Shown piece after piece: positions 40,828 through 49,086 of a stretch of DNA of 64,000 nt (position 1 is its first letter; each line of letters starts with the position of its first letter). The notes under the pieces were generated by a model, which was given only the letters and a program-made list of their open reading frames with translations, searched no databases and was not told where the DNA came from. The translations under genes were made by a program, and so were the position numbers. Origin of the DNA: Patulibacter sp. SYSU D01012 (GTDB lineage: Bacteria > Actinomycetota > Thermoleophilia > Solirubrobacterales > Solirubrobacteraceae); contig NZ_JAFMTB010000001.1 in assembly GCF_017916475.1 (NCBI RefSeq), positions 1,976,352 to 2,040,351 on the forward strand. Reading direction: 5' to 3'.

Positions 40828-40963
40828 CGGGGGCGCTCCGGGCTCACGGCGGTCGCTGGAGCGGGGAGGGGGCGGGACGGACGGGACGGTCGCATGGCCG
40901 AAGCCTACGTCGCCGTCCCGTCCAAACGCCGGTTTGGGCGGCTGCGCTGCACATAGTCGACGA

Positions 40964-41000
40964 TCAACTGTTGACAATCAGCAGTGCGGTGTGGTTGGTT
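40964..41000 (+). promoter_or_regulatory. Promoter and operator of the plus-strand catabolic operon
   Basis: Perfect TTGACA (40971-40976), 18-base spacer and a weak -10 TTGGTT (40995-41000) ending seven bases before GTG 41008. The -35 overlaps the odd palindrome TCAAC-T-GTTGA (40964-40974). The sequence TCAACTGT recurs over the -35 at 39959. The two copies of this box at the two operon promoters suggest one shared regulator. Confidence 0.55.
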
Positions 41001-41007
41001 CTGTGCC

Positions 41008-41895
41008 GTGGCTCACGCAGATCGCACAAGTCCCCCGCTGTCGGAGCAGATCCGGCAGGCGCACGCCGGCCGTGCCCCGATCCTCCTGCCCGGGGTGTAC
41101 GACGCCCTGAGCGCCCGGCTCGCCGCTGCGGCCGGGTTCGACGCGATCTACGTCACCGGCGCCGGCCTGGCGAACTCCCGGCTCGGCGTGCCCGACATCG
41201 GCCTGACGAGCGTGGATCAGCTCGCCGACCACGTCGCCGCGATCTCCGACGCGGTCGACGTGCCGCTCGTCGTCGACGGCGACACGGGCTTCGGCAACGC
41301 GGTGAACGTGCGGCACGCCGTTCGCAAGCTCGAGCGCGCCGGCGCCGCCGCCATCCAGCTCGAGGACCAGGTCTTCCCCAAGAAGTGCGGGCACTTCGCC
41401 GGCAAGGCCGTCATCCCGCTCGACGAGATGCGCGGCAAGCTGCAGTCCGCGCTCGACAGCCGCCGCAGCGAGGAGACGCTGATCGTCGCCCGCACGGACG
41501 CCGGCGCCACGAACGGCCTGGACGAGGCCATCGAGCGGGCCCTGGCCTACCGCGAGCTCGGCGCCGACGTGATCTTCGTCGAGGCCCCGACGTCCGTGGA
41601 CGAGCTGCGGCGCGTGGCCGCCGAGGTCGACGCGCCGCTCGTCGCGAACATGGTCGAGGGCGGCTCGACGCCGATGGTGCCGCTCGACGAGCTGGGGGAG
41701 ATGGGCTTCTCGATCGCCCTCTACGCCAACGCCGCTCTGCGCACCGCCCAGCGCGCCGTCACGCACGCGTACGCCGAGCTGCGCGAGCACGGGTCCAGCG
41801 CCACGCTGACCGACGTCATGGCGACCTGGCAGGAGCGCCAGGAGGCCGTCGGCAAGCCGCACTACGACGAGCTCGAGGCGAGGTACGCGTCGTGA
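41008..41895 (+). CDS. Isocitrate lyase / PEP mutase family carboxy-lyase
   Basis: 295-residue TIM-barrel enzyme. Seen: LVVDGDTGFGNAVNV (metal-binding Asp), QLEDQVFPKKCGHFAGK with the active-site K-K-C-G-H motif, and VARTDAG. The KKCGH motif marks carbon-carbon lyases such as 2-methylisocitrate lyase, 2,3-dimethylmalate lyase and oxaloacetate decarboxylase, not PEP mutase. It probably splits a hydroxy-diacid made by the pathway. GTG 41008 fits the promoter; an upstream in-frame start at 40984 would lie inside the promoter spacer. Its stop overlaps the amidohydrolase start (GTGA). Confidence 0.87.
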   Translation: MAHADRTSPPLSEQIRQAHAGRAPILLPGVYDALSARLAAAAGFDAIYVTGAGLANSRLGVPDIGLTSVDQLADHVAAISDAVDVPLVVDGDTGFGNAVNVRHAVRKLERAGAAAIQLEDQVFPKKCGHFAGKAVIPLDEMRGKLQSALDSRRSEETLIVARTDAGATNGLDEAIERALAYRELGADVIFVEAPTSVDELRRVAAEVDAPLVANMVEGGSTPMVPLDELGEMGFSIALYANAALRTAQRAVTHAYAELREHGSSATLTDVMATWQERQEAVGKPHYDELEARYAS

Positions 41896-43304
41896 CCGCC
41901 GCCGCCCCGATCGACCTGCGCCTGGCGGGCGGCACCGTCGTGCTGCCCGGCGTCGGGCCGCAGCGCGCCGACGTGCTCGTCGCCGGCGGCCGGATCGCCG
42001 GCGTGGTCGCGCCCGACGCGCCCGCCGACGCCGCCGAGACGCTCGACGTGACCGGCCGCCACGTGCTGCCCGGCGTCGTCGACGCGCACGTGCACCTGGG
42101 CGCCGACATCACGGTGCCGCGCACGCCCGAGGACGTCGGCCCCGAGACCGCGGCCGCCGCCGCCGGCGGCGTCACGTCGCTCGTCGCCTACCTGATGTCC
42201 GCGGACCCGTACGACGAGGTCCTGCCGGTCGCCCGCGGCGCGATGGACGCCGACTCGCGCGTCGACTTCGGCTTCCACTTCTGCATCGGCACCCGCGAGC
42301 AGCTGGACGCGATCCCGCACTACGTCCGCGACCTGGGCGTCTCGTCCTTCAAGTTCTTCATGAACTTCCGCACGGACGAGGGGCAGCGCCTGGGCCTGCC
42401 CGGCAACGACGACGGCTTCCTGCTCGAGCTGCTCGAGGCCGCCGCGGCGAACGGCGCGATCGTCAACCCGCACGCCGAGAACGCCGACCTGATCAAGCTG
42501 CTCGCGCGCCGCGGCGTGCTCGACGGCGAGGGCTCCCCGCTCGAGCGGTGGGACCGCAGCCGCCCCGGCTACGTCGAGGCCGAGGCGCTCGAGCGCATCG
42601 GCTTCCTGTCGATGCTCGCGCAGGCCGACGTCCACGCCGTCCACGTGACGAATGAGACGTCGCTGCACGTGCTGCGCGACGTCCGCGCGCACCAGCCGCG
42701 GATCTCGATCGAGACCTGCCCGCACTACCTGACCCTCGACACGGCGTCGCCCGTCGGCGTGGAGGGCAAGGTCAATCCGCCGCTGCGGCCGCCGGCCGAC
42801 CGCGAGGCGCTGTGGGCGGCGATCGCCGACGGCACGATCGACACCATCGGCTCGGACCACGTGCCGCGCCACGGCCGCTTCAAGGAGGGCGGGCTGGCGA
42901 AGGCGTCGCCCGGCTTCCCCGGGATGCAGCAGCTGCTGCCCCTCGTGCTGACGGAGGGCCACCTGCGCCGCGGGATCTCGCTCGAGCGCCTCGTCGATCT
43001 GGTGTCGACCCGCCCCGCGCGGACGTTCGGCCTGGGTGACCGCAAGGGCGCGATCCGCCCCGGCACCGACGCCGACCTGGTGATCGTCGACCTGGACGCC
43101 CCGAACACGATCAGTGCCGCGACCGAGCTCGCGAGCGCCGGCTTCACGCCCTGGGAGGGCGTCGAGGTCGGGGTCCGCGTCGAGCGCACCCTGCTTCGCG
43201 GGCGCACCGTCTTCGCCGACGGCGCCCCCGTCGGCGAGCCCGCCGGCCAGTACCTGCCGCGCCACCGCAGCGGCGTCCCTGCGACCCCCGGAGCCCCCGC
43301 ATGA
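41892..43304 (+). CDS. Dihydropyrimidinase/hydantoinase-like cyclic amidohydrolase
   Basis: 470 residues. Amidohydrolase-superfamily metal sites: HxH in VVDAHVHLGAD, the likely carboxylated Lys in SSFKFFMNFR, His in NPHAEN and VHAVHVTNETS, and Asp in IGSDHVPRHG. The length and segments (LSIETCPHYLTL, KVNPPLRPPADREALW) match the dihydropyrimidinase/allantoinase/D-hydantoinase group, which opens cyclic amides. The substrate is not assignable. It is followed by an isochorismatase-fold amidase that could hydrolyse the opened product. Starts at GTG 41892 within the lyase stop and ends overlapping the amidase start. Confidence 0.85.
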   Translation: MTAAAPIDLRLAGGTVVLPGVGPQRADVLVAGGRIAGVVAPDAPADAAETLDVTGRHVLPGVVDAHVHLGADITVPRTPEDVGPETAAAAAGGVTSLVAYLMSADPYDEVLPVARGAMDADSRVDFGFHFCIGTREQLDAIPHYVRDLGVSSFKFFMNFRTDEGQRLGLPGNDDGFLLELLEAAAANGAIVNPHAENADLIKLLARRGVLDGEGSPLERWDRSRPGYVEAEALERIGFLSMLAQADVHAVHVTNETSLHVLRDVRAHQPRISIETCPHYLTLDTASPVGVEGKVNPPLRPPADREALWAAIADGTIDTIGSDHVPRHGRFKEGGLAKASPGFPGMQQLLPLVLTEGHLRRGISLERLVDLVSTRPARTFGLGDRKGAIRPGTDADLVIVDLDAPNTISAATELASAGFTPWEGVEVGVRVERTLLRGRTVFADGAPVGEPAGQYLPRHRSGVPATPGAPA

Positions 43305-43993
43305 GCACCCCGAGCCCCTGGTCCGACGTCATCACCGCGGACGACGAGCGCCGCTACGAGGCCGCCGGCTTCGGCCGCCCCTCCGGCTTCGGCACGCGCC
43401 CGGCGCTGCTGATCATCGACGTGCAGCACCGGACGATGGGCAACAGCCCCAAGCCGTTCTTCGAGAGCCTCGAGGACTACACGACGTCCTGCGGCGACGT
43501 GGGCTGGGCCGCGGTCGACCAGATCGCGAAGCTCGTCGCGGTCTTCCGCGAGCAGGGCCTGCCGATCCTCTACCCGCACGTCGCGCCGAAGACGGCCGAG
43601 GACCGGGGCGGCGTGCTCGGGGCCAAGGTGCCGGGGATCATGGACGTGCCCGACCACGGGTACCGCTTCCCCGAGGCCGTCGCGCCGCAGCCCGGCGACC
43701 TGCTGCTGCCGAAGAAGCACCCGAGCGCGTTCTTCGGCACGCCGCTGGCGAGCTACCTGATCGGCCTGGGCGCCGACACGATCGTCGCCACCGGCGCGAC
43801 GACCTCGGGCTGCGTCCGCGGCACCGTCGTCGACGGGTTCTCCTACAACTTCAAGTGCGTCGTGCCGCACGACGCGGTCTACGACCGCTCGCCCACGGTC
43901 CACCAGGCCAACCTGTTCGACCTGGGCCAGAAGTACTGCGACGTCGCGTCGACCGACGAGGTCGTCGCACGGGTCCGGGGGCTGGCGGCGTGA
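43301..43993 (+). CDS. Isochorismatase-fold cysteine amidase (N-carbamoylsarcosine / maleamate amidohydrolase-like)
   Basis: 230 residues. The catalytic Asp-Lys-Cys set is present: D in ALLIIDVQH, K in PKKHPSAFFGTPLA and Cys in ATTSGCVRGTVVD. The SGCVRxT segment with a short insert resembles N-carbamoylsarcosine amidase and maleamate amidase rather than nicotinamidase. With the adjacent cyclic amidohydrolase, a two-step release of ammonia (and perhaps CO2) from a cyclic imide or ureide is a plausible reading. ATG 43301 overlaps the previous stop and its own stop overlaps the cupin start, so all are coupled. Confidence 0.82.
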   Translation: MSTPSPWSDVITADDERRYEAAGFGRPSGFGTRPALLIIDVQHRTMGNSPKPFFESLEDYTTSCGDVGWAAVDQIAKLVAVFREQGLPILYPHVAPKTAEDRGGVLGAKVPGIMDVPDHGYRFPEAVAPQPGDLLLPKKHPSAFFGTPLASYLIGLGADTIVATGATTSGCVRGTVVDGFSYNFKCVVPHDAVYDRSPTVHQANLFDLGQKYCDVASTDEVVARVRGLAA

Positions 43994-44361
43994 CGTACTG
44001 GACCTCCTGGGACGCGCTGCCCGAGGTCGAGGGGCTGCCGAACAACTTCCGCACCGCGGTCGCCGGCCGGCAGATGGGGCTCAACCGCATCCGCTGGGTG
44101 CACCCGACGGTGCTGCCCGAGCACGAGCACCCCGAGCACGAGCAGGCCAACGTCGTGATCCAGGGGCGGATCGAGCTGACCGTCGGCGGCGAGACGTTCG
44201 AGCTGGGCGTCGGCGACGTGGCCGTCGTGCCGCGCGGCGTGCCGCACAGCGGCCGCAGCCTGGAGGGCGAGGCCGTCTTCCTCGAGGTCTTCAGCCCGCT
44301 GCGGATCGAGAACCTGATCGGCGCCCTGGGCGCCCCGTCGCTGCCGCCCGCCGAGGACTGA
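43990..44361 (+). CDS. Small cupin-domain protein
   Basis: 123-residue single cupin. Metal ligands are visible in HEHPEHEQANVVIQGRIEL (His-x-His with Glu) and VPRGVPHSG (His). Such small cupins act as isomerases, dioxygenases or sensory proteins; the role here is unknown. It starts at GTG 43990 inside the amidase stop, and the MBL gene follows one base after its stop. Conserved order suggests an accessory step in the same pathway. Confidence 0.8.
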   Translation: MTYWTSWDALPEVEGLPNNFRTAVAGRQMGLNRIRWVHPTVLPEHEHPEHEQANVVIQGRIELTVGGETFELGVGDVAVVPRGVPHSGRSLEGEAVFLEVFSPLRIENLIGALGAPSLPPAED

Positions 44362-44362
44362 G

Positions 44363-45229
44363 ATGGCCCTGCGGCAGCTCACCGACCGCGTCCACGTGGA
44401 GACGCAGCACCTGGGGTCCAACAACGGCATCGTCGACGGCGGGGACGGCACCCTCGCCCTCGTCGACGCGCCGCACCGCCCGACGGACGCGCAGGCGTGG
44501 GCCGCGACGGTCGCCGGCCTGGGCACCGCGCGCTGGCTGGTCAACACGGACCACCACCCCGACCACACGATCGGCAACCGCTGGCTGCCCGGCGCCGTCG
44601 TCGCCCACCGCCGCACCCGCGAGCGCCTGGTCGAGGCCGCGCCCACGCGCGAGTACCTGCGCGACCTGTTCGCGGTCATCGACCCCGACGCCGTGCCGCT
44701 CGTCGACGACTACGCGGTCCGCCTGGCGGACGTGACGTTCGACGACCGCATGACCCTGCACGTCGGCGACCGACGGCTCGAGCTGCAGCACGCCCCGGGC
44801 CACACGGAGAACACGATCTTCGTGCACGTGCCCGAGGAGGGCGTGCTGTTCACCGGCGACGACGTCTGCAACCTGGGCCTGCCGGCCTGGCTGGACGGCA
44901 GCGTCCCGGCGTTCTTCGACGCGATCGACCGCGCCGAGGGCATCGACTTCGAACACCTCGTGCCCGGCCACGGAGAGCCCGGCGGACGAGAGCTCCTGGA
45001 GCGCTACCGCGCCCTGGGGCGGGAGCTCGTCGGCCGGGTGGCCGCGGCACGAGATCGCGGCTGGGACCGCGAGGAATGCGCCCAGCGCATCGCGTTCGAG
45101 GACCGGATCCACGCGCCGATCGGGGGATCGCCGGGCTACCCGGACGACCTGATCGAGCTGTTCCGGCGGCGCTCCGTGGAGCGGATCCACGACGACCTGG
45201 AGGCCGATCCCGCGCTGCGGGACCGGTGA
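44363..45229 (+). CDS. MBL-fold metallo-hydrolase
   Basis: 288 residues. The zinc motif reads NTDHHPDHTIGN, so the first His of the classical HxHxDH is replaced by Asp; further ligands are HAPGHTENT, TGDDVCN (Asp) and VPGHGEP (His). This TDHHPDH variant occurs in uncharacterised MBL subfamilies. Lactonase, thioesterase or cyclic-ester hydrolysis are possible reactions. The first part forms a typical MBL entry (SNNGIVDGGDGTLALVDAP). It lies one base after the cupin gene. A strong ribosome-binding site begins the following ABC transporter genes. Confidence 0.82.
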   Translation: MALRQLTDRVHVETQHLGSNNGIVDGGDGTLALVDAPHRPTDAQAWAATVAGLGTARWLVNTDHHPDHTIGNRWLPGAVVAHRRTRERLVEAAPTREYLRDLFAVIDPDAVPLVDDYAVRLADVTFDDRMTLHVGDRRLELQHAPGHTENTIFVHVPEEGVLFTGDDVCNLGLPAWLDGSVPAFFDAIDRAEGIDFEHLVPGHGEPGGRELLERYRALGRELVGRVAAARDRGWDREECAQRIAFEDRIHAPIGGSPGYPDDLIELFRRRSVERIHDDLEADPALRDR

Positions 45230-45257
45230 CCGGACCGACACCAAACGAGGGGGACAC

Positions 45258-46415
45258 ATGCGCACACTCACGACACTCGGCTGCGCCGCCGTCATCGGCG
45301 CCGCCGCGCTCACCGGCTGCGGGTCGAGCGACGACTCCGGCGGCTCGGCCTCCGGCGGCGGCGCCGGCTCGGACGTCTCCGCGGAGAACGTCCAGTACGC
45401 CAAGGACCAGATCGCCAAGTACTCGGCGGTGCCGAAGTTCGAGTCGGACGCCGAGCCGATCGACGTGTCGAGCCTGAAGGGCAAGACGGTCTACTCCATC
45501 CCGATCACGACCTCGATCCCGTTCTACAAGGACGGCGAGGCCGCGATGGCCGCCGCCGCGAAGAAGGCCGGCGTCACGTACGTGACGTTCCCCTCGCAGG
45601 GCAAGGTCTCCGACTTCCAGCAGGGCTTCTCGGACGCGATCAACGCGAAGGCGTCGGTGATCATCCTCAACGGCCCGCTGCCGGACACGCTGCAGCCGCA
45701 GATCCGCGCCGCGGAGAAGGCGGGCGTGAAGATCATCGCCGCCCACGAGGAGGACCCGACGTCGCCGACGCCCAAGGGCGTGGACGCGGTCGCGGCCGGC
45801 GAGTTCTACAACGCCGCCCGCCTGATGGTCGACAAGGCCATCGCGGACCAGAACGGCAAGCCCGTGAAGGCCCTCGCGATCTCGGCCGACGAGACGCGCC
45901 CGTCCAAGGGCATGGTCGCCGCGATGAAGGACGAGCTGGCCAAGCGCTGCGGGTCGAAGTGCTCGCTGACCGTCACCAACGTGCCCGTCGCCGACTGGGC
46001 CACGAAGGTGCAGCCGCAGGTCCAGTCCGAGCTCAACCGCGACGGCGAGATCAACACGATCCTGCCCATCTACGACTCGATGGCGCAGTACACGGACCCG
46101 GCGATCCGCCAGGCCGCCCGCGGCCGGACGGTCAACGTCTACTCGTTCAACGGCACGCCGTCGATCAACGCCCTCATGCAGAAGGGCGGCAGCAACCTGA
46201 AGATGAACGTCGGCGAGAGCCCGACGCTCATCGGCCTGCTGACGATGGACCAGGCGTTCCGCCTGATGCTCGGCAAGAAGCCGCTCGACAAGCCGACCGC
46301 GCCGCTGCGCGTGTTCACGCCCGAGAACGTCGACGAGGCCGGCACCCCGCCCGTCTCCGGCAAGGGCTTCGGCGACGTGGACGCCGGCTACGACACCCTC
46401 TGGGGCCTGAAGTGA
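45258..46415 (+). CDS. Sugar-type ABC transporter substrate-binding lipoprotein
   Basis: 385 residues. Lipoprotein signal with lipobox LTGC (Cys at about residue 21), then a Ser/Gly-rich linker and a periplasmic-binding-type-1 fold (GKTVYSIPITTSIPFYKDGEAAMAAAAKKAGVTYVTF, then DAINAKASVIILNGPLPD). Such ribose/xylose-type proteins bind sugars, polyols, autoinducer-2 or other small ligands. The ligand here is probably the pathway substrate. ATG 45258 follows the strong ribosome-binding sequence GAGGGGGA. The stop overlaps the ATPase start. No second binding protein was found. Confidence 0.9.
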   Translation: MRTLTTLGCAAVIGAAALTGCGSSDDSGGSASGGGAGSDVSAENVQYAKDQIAKYSAVPKFESDAEPIDVSSLKGKTVYSIPITTSIPFYKDGEAAMAAAAKKAGVTYVTFPSQGKVSDFQQGFSDAINAKASVIILNGPLPDTLQPQIRAAEKAGVKIIAAHEEDPTSPTPKGVDAVAAGEFYNAARLMVDKAIADQNGKPVKALAISADETRPSKGMVAAMKDELAKRCGSKCSLTVTNVPVADWATKVQPQVQSELNRDGEINTILPIYDSMAQYTDPAIRQAARGRTVNVYSFNGTPSINALMQKGGSNLKMNVGESPTLIGLLTMDQAFRLMLGKKPLDKPTAPLRVFTPENVDEAGTPPVSGKGFGDVDAGYDTLWGLK

Positions 46416-47992
46416 GCCAGCCTCGCCAGGCGCAGGCCGGCGACGCCACGGGCGTCGCCGGTGCGGAGGTCCTGCGGGTCTCCGGCCTCGTCAAGCGCTT
46501 CGCCGGCGTGCCGGCCCTCGGGGGCGTCGACCTGACGGTGCGCGCCGGCGAGGTCCACGGCTTGCTGGGCGCCAACGGCTGCGGCAAGTCGACGCTGATC
46601 AAGACCCTCGCCGGCGTGCACGACGCCGACGAGGGCGCGGTCGCGATCCACGGGCAGGACGTGCCGATGCCCTTCGGCGCGGACGGCCTGCGGGACCGCG
46701 GCCTGTCCTTCGTCCACCAGGACCTGGGGCTGTCCGACGCCGCCACCGTCCTGGAGCACTTCGCCTTCGACCACGTCGGCGCGCGGGGGACGATGCGCCG
46801 GATCCCGTGGGACGCGGAGCGCGATCGCGCGACCGAGCTGCTCGCGCGGTTCGAGGTGGCGGTCGACCCCGACGCGCGGATCGACCAGCTCAGCCCCGTG
46901 CAGCGCGCGATGGTCGCCATCGTCCGCGCCGTCGCGGCGCAGGAGCTGCACGCGCGCGCCGGCGAGCGGCGGCCGCAGCTGCTGATCCTGGACGAGCCGA
47001 CGGTCTTCCTGCCCAGCGCCGACGTCGGGATCCTCTTCCGCCTGGTCGACCGCCTGCGGCAGGAGGGCGACGCCGTCATCCTGGTCTCGCACGACCTCGA
47101 CGAGGTGCTCGAGATCTGCGACCGCGTCACCGTCCTGCGCGACGGCCGCAACGTCGGCACCCGCGACGTCCACGGCCTGGGCCGCGAGGAGCTCGTCGAG
47201 CTGATCCTCGGCGTGAAGATCGGCGCGGTCACCCGGCCCGACGACGGCACGCAGCGCAGCCCCGAGGTGGTGCTCTCCACGCGGGGCCTGTCGGGCGAGC
47301 GCGTCCGCGGCCTGGACCTGGACCTGCACCCCGGCGAGGTCGTCGGCGTGACGGGCCTGGCCGGGTCGGGCATCGAGGAGCTGACCGATCTGCTCTACGG
47401 CGTGCGCAGCCCCGTCGGCGGTACCGTGCACGTCGGCGGCGACGCCATCGAGCGGCCCACGCCGCAGCGGATGCTCGGGCACGACGTGGTGCTGCTGCCC
47501 GCCGACCGCAAGGCGCTCGGCAGCGCCCCGCGCCTGTCCGTCCTGGAGAACATGTCGCTGCCGTTCCTGCGCAGCTCGTTCCGGGGCGGCCGGCTGCGCT
47601 GGGGCGCCCTGCGCCAGCAGTCGCAGGACACGTGCGTGCGGCTGCACGTCAAGCCCGCCGACCCCGCCGCGCTCTTCTCGAGCCTGTCGGGCGGCAACCA
47701 GCAGAAGGCGCTGCTGGGCAAGTGGCTCGACACGAAGCCCGCCGTGATGCTGCTCGCCGAGCCCACCCAGGGCGTCGACGTGGGCGCGCGCCGGGAGATC
47801 TTCCGCCTGGTCCGCGAGGCCGTGGCCGGCGGCGCGTCCGTCCTGTGCGCCACCTCGGACTACGAGCAGCTCGTCCAGCTCGCGGACCGCGTCCTGATCT
47901 TCGCCGACGGCCGCGTCGTCGACGAGATCGCCGGCGACGCGATCACGAAGGACGCCCTGACCACCGCCATCTACGCAGGAGCCGCAGCATGA
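46412..47992 (+). CDS. ABC transporter ATPase with two nucleotide-binding domains (RbsA/XylG-type)
   Basis: 526 residues with two fused ATPase domains. Domain 1: Walker A GANGCGKST, Walker B LLILDEPTVFLP, but the signature reads LSPVQRAM instead of LSGGQ. Domain 2: the Walker A is degenerate (GLAGSGIEE) while the signature SLSGGNQQK is normal. This split, where each domain supplies half of a competent site, is usual for sugar-type importers. GTG 46412 overlaps the stop of the binding-protein gene, and the stop overlaps the permease ATG. Confidence 0.92.
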   Translation: MSQPRQAQAGDATGVAGAEVLRVSGLVKRFAGVPALGGVDLTVRAGEVHGLLGANGCGKSTLIKTLAGVHDADEGAVAIHGQDVPMPFGADGLRDRGLSFVHQDLGLSDAATVLEHFAFDHVGARGTMRRIPWDAERDRATELLARFEVAVDPDARIDQLSPVQRAMVAIVRAVAAQELHARAGERRPQLLILDEPTVFLPSADVGILFRLVDRLRQEGDAVILVSHDLDEVLEICDRVTVLRDGRNVGTRDVHGLGREELVELILGVKIGAVTRPDDGTQRSPEVVLSTRGLSGERVRGLDLDLHPGEVVGVTGLAGSGIEELTDLLYGVRSPVGGTVHVGGDAIERPTPQRMLGHDVVLLPADRKALGSAPRLSVLENMSLPFLRSSFRGGRLRWGALRQQSQDTCVRLHVKPADPAALFSSLSGGNQQKALLGKWLDTKPAVMLLAEPTQGVDVGARREIFRLVREAVAGGASVLCATSDYEQLVQLADRVLIFADGRVVDEIAGDAITKDALTTAIYAGAAA

Positions 47993-49086
47993 CCACCACC
48001 ACGACGCGGCCGGTGACGGCGGCCGGGCCCTCGGACGGTCCCGCCGCGCCCGAGCCCGTGAAGCTGAAGCACCGCCGGGAGCCCGAGCGGTTCGCGCTCA
48101 TCGGGGTCTGGGCCCTCGTGATCGTCGTCTTCTCGGTGACGACCGACCGGTTCCTCACCGAGGGGAACATCTCGAGCATGCTCGGGTCGCAGACCGTGCT
48201 GCTGATCCTGGCGCTCGGACTGCTCATCCCGCTGCGGGTCGGGGACTACGACCTGTCCGTGGCCGCGACGCTCGGCGTCTCGGCGATGCTCGTCGCGATC
48301 CTCAACGTCAACCACGGGTGGGGGATCGTCCCCGCGTGCGTCGTGGCCGTCCTGGCGGGCGCCCTCATCGGCGCGGTGAACGGCGCGATCGTCGTCCGCT
48401 TCGACATCGACCCGTTCATCGTCACGCTCGGCATGTCGACGCTGCTCCAGGGCGTCCTGTTCTGGATCTCGGACTCCGCCACGATCAGCGGCATCGACGT
48501 CGGCCTGTCCGACGCCGTGCTGACCAACACGGTCCTCAGCATCCCGGTGAACTTCTGGTACGCCGTGATCCTCTGCGGGCTGCTCTGGTACGTCTTCGAC
48601 TACACGCCCGCCGGCCAGCGCCTGCTGTTCGTCGGCCAGAGCAAGGACATGGCGCGCCTGAACGGCATCGCCGTGGGCCGCTCGCGCTTCCTCGCCCTCG
48701 TCGCGTCCGGCACGATCGCCGCGATCGCCGGCGTGGTCCTCGCCGGCACCACCGGCTCGGCGGACCCGAACTCGAGCGCGTCCTTCCTGCTGCCCGCCTT
48801 CGCCGCGTGCTTCCTGGGCTCGACGACGCTCAAGATCGGCCGCTTCAACCCCTGGGGCACGTTCATCGCCCTCTACTTCATCGTCACCGGCACGACCGGC
48901 CTGCAGCTGCTCGGCGCCGAGAACTACGTCCAGCAGCTCTTCTACGGCGCGGCGCTGATCATCGCCGTGATCCTCTCGAAGCTCCTCCGCCAGCGGAACG
49001 ACCGCCGGCTGCAGAACGACGCCCGCCAGGCCGCGCTCGCGGCCGCGAGCGCGGACGCCACCACCGACCCGAAGGACAACGCATGA
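47989..49086 (+). CDS. Sugar-type ABC transporter permease (RbsC-like)
   Basis: 365 residues with about nine to ten hydrophobic helices. The conserved permease loop (GQSKDMARLNGIAVGRSRFLALVASG) and FIVTLGMSTLLQGVLFWISD identify the BPD_transp_2 family. The N-terminus is a polar tail of some 30 residues. It is the only permease gene, so the importer presumably works as a homodimer with the fused ATPase. It overlaps the next gene (NDMA-dependent alcohol dehydrogenase) by four bases, linking uptake to oxidation. Confidence 0.9.
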   Translation: MTTTTTRPVTAAGPSDGPAAPEPVKLKHRREPERFALIGVWALVIVVFSVTTDRFLTEGNISSMLGSQTVLLILALGLLIPLRVGDYDLSVAATLGVSAMLVAILNVNHGWGIVPACVVAVLAGALIGAVNGAIVVRFDIDPFIVTLGMSTLLQGVLFWISDSATISGIDVGLSDAVLTNTVLSIPVNFWYAVILCGLLWYVFDYTPAGQRLLFVGQSKDMARLNGIAVGRSRFLALVASGTIAAIAGVVLAGTTGSADPNSSASFLLPAFAACFLGSTTLKIGRFNPWGTFIALYFIVTGTTGLQLLGAENYVQQLFYGAALIIAVILSKLLRQRNDRRLQNDARQAALAAASADATTDPKDNA

